A stretch of DNA of 64,000 nucleotides from Undaria pinnatifida (taxonomy: Eukaryota > Sar > Phaeophyceae > Laminariales > Alariaceae): the NCBI GenBank assembly GCA_012845835.1, contig JABAKD010000025.1, positions 8,824,338-8,888,337 of the forward strand. The letters run 5' to 3'. Shown here in pieces: positions 54,133 to 63,996 of the stretch. The notes beneath the pieces are model-generated. The model saw only the letters and a list, made by a program, of their open reading frames with translations. It did no database searches and had not been told where the DNA came from. Positions within the stretch are counted from its first letter, which is position 1. Each line of letters begins with the position of its first letter. A program made the translations under genes and the position numbers.

Positions 54133-54454
54133 GCGCGAAGCGCCGTGAGGTGTTCGGCGAGTCGCATGAACGGGTGAGCTGCGTCCTCTCCAAGAGCAAT
54201 GATTTGTGCGGCGGACCTGGGCACCTTGTGCGTACTTTGTTTGCATACGGATAACAGCTTTCGAAGTAGTCTGTTTTCATTTTTTTGCGCAATGACCCGG
54301 TGTAATGTGATAACACAAACTGCTCGTTTTTCGTTTTCGTGCCGTATTGGACTCGTCCCGGTCTTCACCGCGTACCTCTGTTCCTTGTGTTCATACACCA
54401 ACGAGGCTTTCGTAGAGTCCGTCGATGGAGAAGAAATTGCCCGACGCCACTAAC

Positions 54455-54960
54455 TGTATTACCTAGCCCACTAGTAACTACTCGTGAAGTTACCCGACGT
54501 AACTGACTGTATTACCTAGCCAACTAATGCCTAGTCGTAAAGTTTCCGGACGCAACTAATTACATTACCTAGCCAACTACTAAGTAGTCATGAAGTTGCC
54601 GGACGCAACTAGCTGAAGTACATAGCCGAAAATACGAGTACTAGCTTCTAGTAGTCGTGCAGTCACCTGGCGCAACTAGCTGCAACACTTAGCCAACTAA
54701 TAAGTAGTCGTGAAATTGACAGACGCAACTAACTGTAATACCAACCCGACTAATAACTAGACGTGAAGTTACCGAGCACAACTAACTGTAATACCAACCC
54801 GACTAATAACTAGTCGTGAAGTTACAGAACGCAACTATCTGCAATACCTAGCCAACTAGTAAATAGTGAAGTTACCGGACGCAACCAAATGTGCTACCTC
54901 GCCGACTAACAACTAGTCGTGAAGTTACCGAACAGAGGTAACTGCGTTACCGAGCAACCT
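54455..54960 (+). repeat. ~61-bp tandem repeat, about eight units, intron 5
   Basis: Units contain CTAGTCGTGAAGTTACCGGA, CGCAACTAACTGTAATACC and AGCCAACTAATAA with about 80-90 percent identity by eye. Confidence 0.9.
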
Positions 54961-55363
54961 AGCAACCTCAGAAAAACATTATGTGTCTTCGAAATGCCAA
55001 TTTTTCGAAAACCGGCGAATTCAATCCTTGTACGAATGACACTGGGGGGGGGGTCCTACGGACCGATGAACAGTTAGCACCGGATGTAAGGGGCAGCAGT
55101 GACGATCACTCTCGAGGCATCAAGCTTCTCATGTGCATAACTTCGCGACGATGACGCACCACACGAGCGGAACGACACGTCCCTTGCCGATTGATAGGCC
55201 TGCAGTAGAGGCTAGTCTACTGCTGTGGTTTCAGAAAAACAAATGGTGCGCCTCTATATGATACCGTAGCAAGCGTCTTTGTTCCTTTCCGTACCGTGTT
55301 CTGCTTGTCACATCGTTTCGTTAATTTACTGTCGCTGTGCCGGGTATGAACGAGATGCGGCAG

Positions 55364-55461
55364 GTTTTTATGCACCAAAGAGGCCTCGACAAGGCTTTTA
55401 ACGGAGGCGTTGGGTCTTTCAAGCTCTACGCTCTCGTTGCGGCGCACCTACAGGCCTGCAG
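55364..55461 (+). CDS. TRF4-like: Predicted exon 6: RGL...GGVGSF block of the central domain
   Basis: This 98-base exon lies between acceptor GATGCGGCAG and donor GTGAGG. It reads VFMHQRGLDKAFNGGVGSFK then LYALVAAHLQAC, a close match to the family [23 protein letters not shown]...FLQ. The block belongs to the helical central domain that closes over the nucleotide in TRF4 enzymes. It starts in phase 0, continuing LTKFLK of the previous exon to give the usual LK.FL.QR.L join, and ends in phase 2. That is exactly what the next exon needs: AG plus G gives Arg, then ASASSAQADLG. The two-sided phase fit and the conservation make this one of the safest exon calls here. Confidence 0.94.
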
Positions 55462-55559
55462 GTGAGGCGCCTTAGTATTAATATTACGTACCGGAAAAAA
55501 AACAAAAACATTCTAGTTTTGACCCATGCTACGACAGACTCGAACGAAATATGAGTCGT

Positions 55560-55805
55560 TCTACGGTATCCCCCCAAACTCTGCTTTACCGAAGTTGCTG
55601 GTTTTGAAACCAGCTCCCGGCCTTGTCTCCTGAAATACGGTGCCCATTGCCAACCCGACGTCATGGTTCGATAGTCCTTCGCAAACAAGAAAATGCAGGG
55701 AGATCATACGTTGCAGGGCATCTTTCCTCGTGTCGAGCAGCCATGAAACGTCAGTTGAAGAAATTGCTGGTTTTCGGGGGGGCTATCGTGGTAAGAATCA
55801 GTCAT
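55560..55805 (+). repeat. Dispersed ~210-bp repeat, copy 3, intron 6
   Basis: GCTGGTTTTGAAACCAGCTC (a perfect 16-base palindrome plus tail), GACGTCATGGTTCGATAGTC and GGGGGGGCTATCGTGGTAAG. Confidence 0.82.
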
Positions 55806-56044
55806 ATGTACTGAGGCTCCTCACGTGAGGAGCAGCAAAAAACCCCTCTGAATAGGAGAAAAATTGAACGTGCAACCCGCCGAAGCATTTTGTGCCTTAG
55901 GTATCAACAAAATTCAATGGGAAATCACAAACGGTATCGCAGCGAGCTTGGGAAGGTCCTCGGTTAGAAGAGGAGCCCACCCCTCCCCCCCCCCGTCAGT
56001 CGGACATGTTTTCGCCCAAAAGTGCTTTTCCTCTCTGGCCAAAA

Positions 56045-56445
56045 AAGATGTCAGGAGACGGACGGCACTTTCAGTCCTTGACCGACGGCAATTTTCCAAT
56101 AACTTATTTACCTTGACTGACGCGAAACTAGTAGGTTTTAGTGTGGAACGCTCGGTTTGACACCCTTGACCGCTGGACGTTTTTTCTTGACTGACGGCAC
56201 ATTCAGCCCTTGACAGACGACGATTTTCCTATAAGTTACTTGACTGACGCCAAACTAGTAGGTTTTTGTGTGGAACGATCGGTTTGACACCCTTGACCGC
56301 TGAACGTTTTTGCTTGACTGGCGGCACTTGCAGCCCTTGACAGACGGCAATTTTCCAATAATTACCTTGACTGACGCCAAACTTTTAGGTTTTAGTGTGG
56401 AACACTTGGTTTGACACCCTTGACCGCTGGACGTTTTTCAGTGAC
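56045..56445 (+). repeat. ~128-bp tandem repeat, three units, intron 6
   Basis: CCTTGACCGACGGCAATTTT, CCAATAACTTA, CTTGACTGACGCCAAACTAG and CACCCTTGACCGCTGGACGT recur at 56079, 56201 and 56333. A single diverged unit lies at 20795-20960 and scraps at 12390-12490. Confidence 0.87.
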
Positions 56446-56485
56446 TCAAGTCGTGCCGACTCGCAGCTCTACTGTTGTACATATG

Positions 56486-57069
56486 TTAACCCCTTCAGGC
56501 CCCACTTAAACGACCAGAACAGAAGCGATAGGTTCGGCTTTATCAACGATGTGATGTGAGCGTGCAGCAGCACGAGTACTACCGTGCTGCGCGCGTGTCG
56601 AACAACTCCTTGGGTTGCAGCTCGGAGAGAAAGTGGCCGTTCGCTATTCCCGCATCTTGTATTGTTTCTTGTGGCCGATGCTGCAATCGTTGGAGCTGTG
56701 AGTCGACACGACTTAAGTCAACAACTAATTATTGGTGGGACTAATAGTCGTTTCCCTCAGGTGCGGACTATCTGACTTATTGATTCCCGTACCTGTAGGA
56801 ATTGTTGATTAATATGGGATGCATTTTTTATTTTGACTTGCCCCCCTCTCCGGGGGAGGCTAATTTGGCTTGCTTCGCTCGCCTGACTTGAGTCGGCAAG
56901 TCGGCTGGGTATCAGCTGGAATCGCCAGCCGACTTGCCGACTGAATTGAGTTAGTCGGCTAAGGACACCTACCGATTATTTATTAGTCGTGAAATCTTGT
57001 CGACTCGCAGCTCTAGGAATCGTCTCTTTATTTCCGTCAATTTTTCCTTTCAAGTCTCGAAGGGGTTAA
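56486..57069. mobile_element. 584-bp element with TTAACCCCTTC inverted ends
   Basis: The left end reads TTAACCCCTTCAGG and the right end TCTCGAAGGGGTTAA; the outer 11 bases are perfect inverted repeats with TTAA on both sides. Inside are short palindromic units based on GACTTAAGTC, AGTCGGC and TTATTAGTCG, also present at 6240-6660. It may be a longer relative of the 88-bp TTAA elements. Confidence 0.5.
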
Positions 57070-57427
57070 GCTCGGCAATCGAAAAATCTTTCAAGAGACA
57101 GCTTGGAGGATCAAATTATTGCAGAAACCTTTTTCGGTGGGAAAAGGGCAAAACATTCCAGATATATGTTGAGCTCGGCGATAAAAAAATCTCGAAGAAA
57201 AAATCTTGTAAGGAAGCTCGCGCAGAAACGGACTTGTTTCGTTGGGAAAAGGGTAAAAAATATGTCAACCTTGGATGAACGGTGTTAACCTTTGACGACT
57301 GTTTGTCTTAACTCCTTTAGAACGGCACCCACGTTTTTTTGGGGGGGGGGAAATTGCTTAGAAGTATTGCCGCATTACTTTTTTCGGTTCTATAACAACA
57401 CCTGTTCTGATTGCTTTGTTTGTGCAG

Positions 57428-57551
57428 GGCATCAGCGTCGTCAGCTCAAGCGGATCTCGGCGATCTACTTCTAGGCTTCCTGCGTCGCTATTCCCCAGGC
57501 TCAAAGACTAGTCTCACCCCGACGACGGTCCTCCACTTCACGGGCCTCAAG
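57428..57551 (+). CDS. TRF4-like: Predicted exon 7: start of the PAP-associated domain
   Basis: The acceptor is a good pyrimidine tract ending TTTGTGCAG. The exon reads ASASSAQADLGDLLLGFLRR then YSPGSKTSLTPTTVL and ends HFTGLK before GTGATT. DLGDLLLGFLRRYS matches NLGVLLIEFFELYG, the hallmark opening of the PAP/25A-associated domain in TRF4/PAPD5. It begins one base into a codon, matching the previous exon, and ends in phase 0, matching the exon at 58289. The stretch between this block and the next conserved block is about 25 residues shorter than in yeast, so a further small exon between 57551 and 58289 is possible. A decayed copy of this exon's second half sits at about 57650-57712. Confidence 0.9.
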
Positions 57552-57639
57552 GTGATTTTTTCTATACCTGAAAGTTTTTGCTGGCAATGCCCGCGTTGTA
57601 TTTCGTTCTGTGCGTTAGCAAGAACATGGTGTACCGGTT

Positions 57640-57715
57640 TTGTAGCTCGCTGCTTCCCAGGCTCAACCACCGGCCCCACCCGGACGTTCCCATACGTCAA
57701 AGGCCTCACAGTCGA
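57640..57715 (+). repeat. Decayed copy of the second half of exon 7
   Basis: CTCGCTGCTTCCCAGGCTCA through AAAGGCCTCACAG aligns with the exon 7 sequence CGTCGCTATTCCCCAGGCTC through GGGCCTCAAGGTG. The position of the true donor (AAGGTG) is changed to ACAGTC, so the splice site is gone. The two copies lie in the same open frame. Confidence 0.7.
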
Positions 57716-58288
57716 CTGACAACGATTGAAAATTTGGAGTGGATTTTTTCAAGACGTAAAAAAAAAGTGTCCCGTGGCCGTGAACTGAGAAAACTAGTGT
57801 TTAGCAAAATACATGGTGTCCGATCAGCGCCGGGGATAGCAACACACGACGTTGAACACGTAACACAACAATTGTACACGATATCTAACGTCGTATTGTT
57901 CTGGGAATGTCCGCGTTCTATTTTTTTCAGGGCATCGTCCAGAAACGGCTTACTGAATGTCCACGTTCTACTTTGTTTTGGGCATTTTCCAGAAAACGGT
58001 AAAGCGGGCGTGCTTTCGTGTCAGTTGACGATATCGGGGAAAATCGCCACAGGCGCCTTTTTCGCAAAAACTGAAAATACGCCTATGAGCCTGTTTAGTC
58101 GAGAATTTCGTCAACACCCATATTTGCAAGCTGCGTGTGATGCTTCAATCTCATTTTTGTCATCGTCTTGGCCAATGATCGCTGCCTACGTACGATGCTT
58201 CCTGTGGCGAGCGTTCTCCTATACATTCAACTGGCGCGATAAATACGTTTTTAAGTTATTCTGGCTGGTTCATTTTTTGTAATGCCAG

Positions 58289-58742
58289 GTGGATATGACT
58301 TCGGCGCGTCGTGCGTTCAAGGCTTCGAAAGAGTTCCAACAAGCCTACCGAGCCCTTGCACCAGGGGCTAGCCCTCGCAACGACAAGAGCCACGACAAGA
58401 GCAGCAGGAACAACTACAGCAGCAGAATCGGCAGGAACAGGATGAGGAACCACAGCATCAGGACCAACAACGGCAGCAGCAACAACAACAACAATCACAA
58501 CATCAATAACAGCAGCGGCGGGAACGAAAACATCAGTAGCAGCAGGAGCAACACGAGCAACGATATTGGCGGGGAGGTATCAACCAGAGAGCCGGCACAA
58601 GGGCTTCTGCAACAGCAACAGCGGAAAGGGGGGCGTCGCTCGTCAATCTTAGGACGAGTGATTTGGGGGTCGGATCTGCGTCGCGAAAGGGAAAGCAGGC
58701 TGGTGGCTGCTGGGTCCTCGTTGACTTCTCCTCGGCCCCCAG
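58289..58742 (+). CDS. TRF4-like: Predicted exon 8: end of the PAP-associated domain with Asn/Ser/Gln insert and SILGR motif
   Basis: The exon follows acceptor TAATGCCAG and opens VDMTSARRAFKASKEFQQAY, equivalent to the family ND.GR.S.....VK.AF..AY..L helix. It then has an insert of about 80 residues rich in Asn, Ser, Arg and Gln encoded by AAC/AGC/CAG-type simple repeats. It closes with SSILGRVIWGSDLRRERESR, matching ESILGRIIRV at the end of the family's domain. It ends in phase 1 at CCCCAG before GTAACT. The missing two bases of that codon are supplied exactly by the exon at 59510. The exon end and donor recur once in degraded form near 59110-59195. Confidence 0.9.
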
Positions 58743-58769
58743 GTAACTATTAATGGCTCACAGATCAGA

Positions 58770-59085
58770 AATATCACGATGTAGATCACTATCCGGCAGA
58801 TTACGATCTGCAGTAGTTCACCTATCAGACGGATCACGATTTACAGTAGATCATCTATCAGACAGATGACAATCTGGATCACCCATCAAACAGACCACGA
58901 TCCGATAATCTACCAGACACATCCCGATCTACAGATCATTTATCAGACAGATCCCAATCTAGATAATCTATCAGGCATGTCACGATCTAGATCATTTATC
59001 AGACTGACCACGATCTTGATCATCTATCAGACTTATCACGATGTAGACCATCTCTCGGAACAATCACGATCCATATCATTTAGAA
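58770..59085. repeat. GATC-rich array 5 in intron 8
   Basis: About ten units of ~30 bp, of the form ATCTATCAGACAGATCACGA followed by TCTAGATC, occupy most of intron 8 before the exon 8 end copy. Confidence 0.85.
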
Positions 59086-59104
59086 CCTATAGTGTAGTTG
59101 CCGT

Positions 59105-59200
59105 TATTAGTGATTTGAGGGTCAGGTCTGCGTCGCGAATGGGAGCGCAAGGTTGGTTGCTGCTAGGCGCTTGATGTCGTGTCCACGTTCTCCAGGTACA
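59105..59200 (+). repeat. Copy of the exon 8 end plus donor within intron 8
   Basis: The sequence from GTGATTTGAGGGTCAGGTCT through TCTCCAGGTACAATA parallels GTGATTTGGGGGTCGGATCT through CCCCCAGGTAACTATT at the end of exon 8, including the CTGCGTCGCGAA core and the CAG/GTA splice border. Confidence 0.75.
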
Positions 59201-59509
59201 ATACCCGTACATGGTGTATATCACACTCGGTGATAACACATACCGGGTATCTGGTATGTTTATTAATTTGCCCGTGGGGGGTATACAACGTAAGGTGTGT
59301 CATACTCTGTTGCAGACAGTAGCCAATTCCACACATGTGGATTTAGTATGGCAGCCGACCCTGAGCACCCTTTATTCGGTCAAAATCTTAGTATCTTGAT
59401 AAATCACTGTTGTCTTACGACCGAATTGCCTAAGAGCGGGCGCCCTCTGATCAAATGCTCTCGCATAACACCTCCAACTTTCGACACTCCTCGTGCGCTC
59501 CCTGTTTAG

Positions 59510-60102
59510 GTCGCGAGCCGGACTGGCACCGCAAGCTCCATGGAAACCCACGGGGCATGAAACACGTTGGTAGCCCAGGCATGGGCCAGGCTAACGGTTC
59601 AGCGGCGGACCAGTTTAGCGGTTCAGGAACGGGCCAGGCTGGATTTTCAAGCATGGACCGGGTTGGTGATTCTGACATGGGTCAGGCAGACGGGTCTGGA
59701 ACGGGTCCGACTGGAACGGTCGGACCTTACGGTGGAATACCGGGGTGGGACCCTTGGAAAAATCTCGCACAAAGTGGTGGTGGTGGTGGTGGTGGTGGCG
59801 GCGGTGGTGGTGGTGGTAGTGGTGGTCTTGGTGGTGGTGCTGGTGGTGGTAGCGGTGGTAGTGGTGGTGGTAGAGGGAAGAAGCAAGGGCAGAATCGTGG
59901 GCGGGAGATGGAAAACCGGAGCGACAGCAATACTGCCGGAGACGGGAGCAGGAAGAAAAAAAGGACGAAAGCCCAGAAGAAGAGAGATAAGATGAAGAGG
60001 GATGCTGCCGGGGCCGCCGCTCGCCACTCTACGAAGGACTCGAGACCGAAAAAGAAACAAAAGAGGGGATCAGCTGGCGACTACGGTAGAGCGCGGTGCT
60101 AG
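59510..60102 (+). CDS. TRF4-like: Predicted exon 9: Gly-rich and strongly basic C-terminus with stop codon
   Basis: After acceptor CCTGTTTAG the frame completes a Gly codon and reads REPDWHRKLHGNPRGMKHVG. It continues with Met/Gly/Gln/Ala repeats (GMGQANGS-like units), a long Gly run at about 59776-59870 from GGT repeats, and a basic end containing SRKKKRTKAQKKRDKMKRDA and RPKKKQKRGS before TAG at 60100-60102. Human PAPD5 also ends in a short basic patch used for RNA binding and nuclear localisation; the same role here is inference. Reading is open throughout. The DNA around the stop is repeated downstream as a degenerate tandem array. Confidence 0.87.
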
Positions 60103-60800
60103 GCAGCAGTAGCAGCAGCAAGGCAAGAGAGGGTCGAAACTCCACCTGTCATTCGAGAGCGGCGCCAGGTAGCATAAGCAAGAGAAACCCAAGGGACAGT
60201 CGAAAGGCGTAGAAAACGCCAGGCTGTAGCTAGACAAGGCCAAGGAGGACGTCGAAATGCTACCTATAGTAGAGAGCGCTTGACAGCAGCCAGCAAGAAC
60301 AAGGGGGAGAAACAACTGCCGATTGCTTGATAGAACGGTGCTGGGCAGCAGCAACAGAAATAGAACGGTAATAGTCAAGGGGGAGCCGAAATACGTCCTG
60401 TTCCGACCTGCTGCCCTCGCCATGACCCGGGAAGAGCCCTGGAAAAGCCACGGAGGCGTCGAAATCCCACCTGTAGAGCGTTTGGCGTTTTTTTGGGTGG
60501 GGGGTTCCAAGGGCAGCGTCAAAACTGCGTCTGTAGTTGTAGGCCATGTGCGTGCCTTCTCTTTTGTTTGGTTCTATGGAGATTTGGAGGGCATCGTCAA
60601 TATCTACGCCTGTGATCGCGCGCCGTGCCCTTGCCTGTATATAGAGCTTCACGCAGCAACAAGAAAAATCCACGGGGGGGTCGAATGCCACGTATTAGTA
60701 GAGATTGCCACATTGAGGGAGGGTGGATTGCCACCTGGAGCGCCAAGCATGACGAGGGGATGAAATGCCAGGTGCATTGGAGAGCGTTGAGCAGAGTCGT
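60080..60800 (+). repeat. Degenerate tandem array continuing from the end of the last exon
   Basis: Units of roughly 60-90 bp share elements like GGTAGAGCGCGGTGCTAGGC, AGCAGCAGC, CAAGGGAGAGTCGAAATGCC and CACCTGTAGAGAGCG. The first unit includes the stop codon of exon 9 and later ones lie in the 3' flank. Similarity falls off towards 60800. No terminator or polyadenylation signal can be fixed inside it. Confidence 0.7.
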
Positions 60801-60849
60801 CTCACGGAGCGGGATGCACTATTGGGGGCGACCGTTTCTGACCTGTTGA

Positions 60850-61740
60850 GCTCCGCAAGCTATCGGTTAGCATGATATTTTTTCACGATTATTTTTGTTC
60901 CCACGACCAGCGCGTAGAAGCGTTCATCGGGTTGCGCGATAGAATGCCTTCGAAGGTCATGTTTCGTCTGTGATATATTGAGCTACTCGTGTTAGAAGCT
61001 CTGAAACTTTTGCCGCACCCCTGGCGTGGGAGTGGTGAGCAGGGGAGACGCATGCTGCGGTACAGAAAGTAACGTGTGCTACGATATTCTAGGTAGCGCT
61101 GTTGGGCTGAGACGGTTTCTAGATGACAAGGCTCCTTGACCCAAAATGTCGCCGGAATTTCATTAATTTATATTTTTGCAAAAATATGCATCGTTGTATA
61201 GTCTACCTAGAGTAGACCATGGGATTGGTTATCGGGCAAGAATTGTTATTTTCTCTCCAAACCCATTTATGGGTAAGGCGTAGAGCTCCTCAAGCGAACG
61301 GTAGCCTCAGAAAAAACGGTGCCCCTCCCTACCGTAGCCCATGCCCTGGGGGACACTTCTAGATGACAAAAAAATGGTGCTTACTGACGGGAGGCGCCCC
61401 TCGACTGAGGAACAGCAGTCCACAACCATTCGAACCTATTTTTTTTTTTGTGTTTCAAATATACGCAAAAAGCTCGTTCGCCGCCAGTGAAAGGCTGAGA
61501 AGGTCTTGAGATGCCGGAGAATAGCCGACGGTGGCCTCCGGGATGGGGGGGGTATCTGTAAGAAAGTCTATATATCTTGTCGACGACCATGGGATTTTTC
61601 ATCGGGCTTTTATTATCAGCGAACATTTATTTTGATTTATTCTTCGTCAAGATCAATTCGGGTGAGTTACAGAGCTCTCCAAGAAGTGTGGGGGCGTCAG
61701 AAAGCAAAATGCGCGCTTCCTTGCCGTTGCATGTGCATCG
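60850..61740. other. Interval 3' of the gene, repeat remnants only
   Basis: Copies of the GGCCATGGGATTNTTCATCGGG repeat lie at 61225-61265 and 61588-61610. Pieces ending GCTACGATA / TACCGTAGC (61077, 61341) also occur in many other places of the window. Confidence 0.5.
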
Positions 61741-62095
61741 AGTGGTAGATAGACCACATCGTCACTGCCTGCCCGGAGTAGTCCACATGTGGTAGAGCTG
61801 TCACGGGGAAATCCCGCAGCAACATGTGTGTTTACAAGTATCGCCAACTTGTATGATGAGTTGGTTGATAGTTCGGAAGGAATTGAAATGCAGATTATAT
61901 CGGCGACGGGAGAGGGAGGGGTGGGCCATCGCCACTGGCTGCCCGAAGGAGTCCAAATAGGCCAGAGATCGGAGGTTGTCGTAGAGCTGCCGCCCGAGGA
62001 TGCCGCGCGAGGACCTCGCGCAGCAGGATATAATGGCTTCTGTCGTCAACTTGATCTCGGTCGGCGGTCGTAGAACTCGCCCTCAGCAAGCTCGA
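61740..62095 (+). repeat. Diverged direct repeat of about 150 bp
   Basis: CATCGTCACTGCCTGCCCGG...GGTAGAGCTGTCACGG is echoed by CATCGCCACTGGCTGCCCGA...CGTAGAGCTGCCGCCC. A 94-codon frame through it is not recognised. Confidence 0.5.
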
Positions 62096-62159
62096 AAGGA
62101 GTCCCTATTTTTTGGGGCGCGGTAGAAAAACTACTATTATATACTTCGAAGTAGTAGGT

Positions 62160-63290
62160 AGTCACTTTTGGTGACACATGTATAAGAGAGGCGTGACGAT
62201 GTTGTTGGAACTTCGAGCGCTATGAACCAACTGACCGCTGTGTACTACGATGTTCTACAGTAGCACCAGCATGTGCTATATACACCCGTCGCAAGATCCA
62301 TATCCATGCACCAAGGAAACCAAGGAAACCCGGGGATGAAACCGGCATGTCCCCTAACGACCTATGGCGGTCTAGCGTAGAAACGTGAACGACCACTCCG
62401 CCCAGGACCACATCATCGCTGAACTTGCTTGCTGTTGTTTGCTGAGCAGATGCACCTTGTGCTGGCTGTTGTCGGCTAACTTCGACGCTTGTCGCTTTCC
62501 ACGACGTACTTTTAAACCCGTCACAATGCAAATACAGACGCCATTCATTTCCAGGTGCGATTGTACCAAACATGGACCCTCATTTCCGGGCGGCGGCGGT
62601 CCCGAAACGATTATAGCCGAAAATTCCAGTAAGTAAGGGTTGCAAACCGGTTAGAAACACCCAAGCTAGAAGAAGAGGTTATCATCCATGTGACACGCTC
62701 ATCAAGACCTGAGGTGTCGTCCATGATTGATTGTATTAGTGCACCTTGGGATAGAGTCCTGCCGTCAGAGAAGAGTGATCGCTGTGTGCGGTGTTTCACA
62801 ACAGCACCACAGTGCAGCAGCAATCGGTTAAGCATACCACCAGGTATCATACAACAATCCGGAACCACTTGGAAACCCGGGGATACACCCCAGATATCGT
62901 GAGGGGATTTCCTTTTTCATCCCCGGGTTTCCTACAGTTACTGGTGGATGGACACGGATCTTGCGGCGGGTATAACCGATGCTGGTTCTGTGTTCATTTT
63001 GGATGACGCATGTGAAAGAGAGACATGGTCATATCGTTAGGCCTCCGAAGAATGCTGCGAACCGACTGACCGCTGTGTGCAATGTTCTACAGCAGCAGCA
63101 GTATAGAGTACTAATGATACAAGCATCGATCGGTTATACTCGCTTGCGACATCTGATATCCATTCAGACCTATGATGGGAAACTCGAGGGTGTACCCACG
63201 ATGTCCCCGCAGACAGACGCCAATGCCCACAACGAGTCTGTCGAGGAGAAGAGGGAGAACTCCAGGTAGTAGACTAATTGGTCCCGAAAA
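62160..63290 (+). repeat. Three diverged tandem units with an exon-like segment
   Basis: Units starting near 62165, 62685 and 63000 share ACTGACCGCTGTGTGCAATG, TTCTACAGCAGCAGCAG, AACCCGGGGAT and ATGACGCATGTGAAAGAGAG in degenerate form. Inside the first, 62555-62628 is framed by CATTTCCAG and a consensus GTAAGT donor. Confidence 0.5.
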
Positions 63291-63904
63291 CGTGGGTGCG
63301 TGATTAGACTATCTATGGTGCACACTTAGAAAAAACACAATCCGGGGTCCGTCTCGTCGTTAAACACTGACTGGACCCTAGAGCTACGGTGCATACTTAA
63401 CAATGTGTTGGCCCAAGAGAGTCTGGTATACTTTCGTATCTACTATAGTTACTGGTGGTGGTGCATGCCTGTGCATGTACACCTGATCGAGCATGCATCT
63501 GACTGATGATGCAGAATCATCTCTGGTCAGCCAAACAGCTATCCGTGCCGCCTCAACCTGATCGGTATTCGTCGGCCACCCACTGCCAAACTAGAACGGA
63601 ATGCCTCCTCTGCGGCGCCCACACGACAAAACGAATCTACCCTCCCTTCTACCTTTTTTTTCAAATGAGGTCGAAGGAGTCCTTGCGCCTTTTCCTTCTG
63701 TTGTTACACTTGTGTTTTGTGGGTTAGACAAATACCTGTTGATTGCGCGACGATCCCCCTTCTACTTCATGGAGATTAGGTTCAGGATTCCCTGCTGCTG
63801 TCCCAACAAGATATATCATACAGGAACGTACAAATCCTGACCCACACGAGACGCATGCTACGATCTAGAGGGAACACTTTTTTGCTGAAACAATTTCTGA
63901 ACAA

Positions 63905-63996
63905 CGGGGCCCCATTAGAGCCCCAAAAATCCTCCCCATACTAACTTCAAGTAAATTGATCCCCAAGAAGGGTTTCCAGTTGTAAAGGCGTTGTCC
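63905..63996 (+). mobile_element. TTAA-type MITE-like element, copy 8 (window edge)
   Basis: It contains TTAGAGCCCCAAAAATCC, ACTAACTTCAAGTAAATTGA and GGTTTCCAGTTGTAAAGGCG. The terminal tetramers have decayed. Confidence 0.65.

Larger units (their letters stand above)
20355..60102 (+). other. TRF4-like: Gene span: TRF4/TENT4-type non-canonical poly(A) polymerase, nine predicted exons
   Basis: The predicted exons are 20355-20489, 27189-28610, 30203-30332, 31570-33549, 53266-53418, 55364-55461, 57428-57551, 58289-58742 and 59510-60102. Joined, they would encode roughly 1,700 residues against about 600-700 in yeast or animal relatives; the excess is low-complexity sequence. Family knowledge: TRF4/PAPD5 enzymes add short 3' oligo(A) tails to aberrant or precursor nuclear RNAs, in yeast within the TRAMP complex, marking them for exosome trimming. 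All catalytic-core landmarks appear in family order. Phases agree for exons 1/2, 2/3, 3/4 and for all junctions from 53266 to 60102. The 31570-33549 exon has two frame breaks in poly-G and a one-base phase conflict with the next exon. Introns total most of the 40 kb and are packed with repeats. Either this is a working gene with homopolymer errors in the sequence, or a recently damaged copy. Confidence 0.88.
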
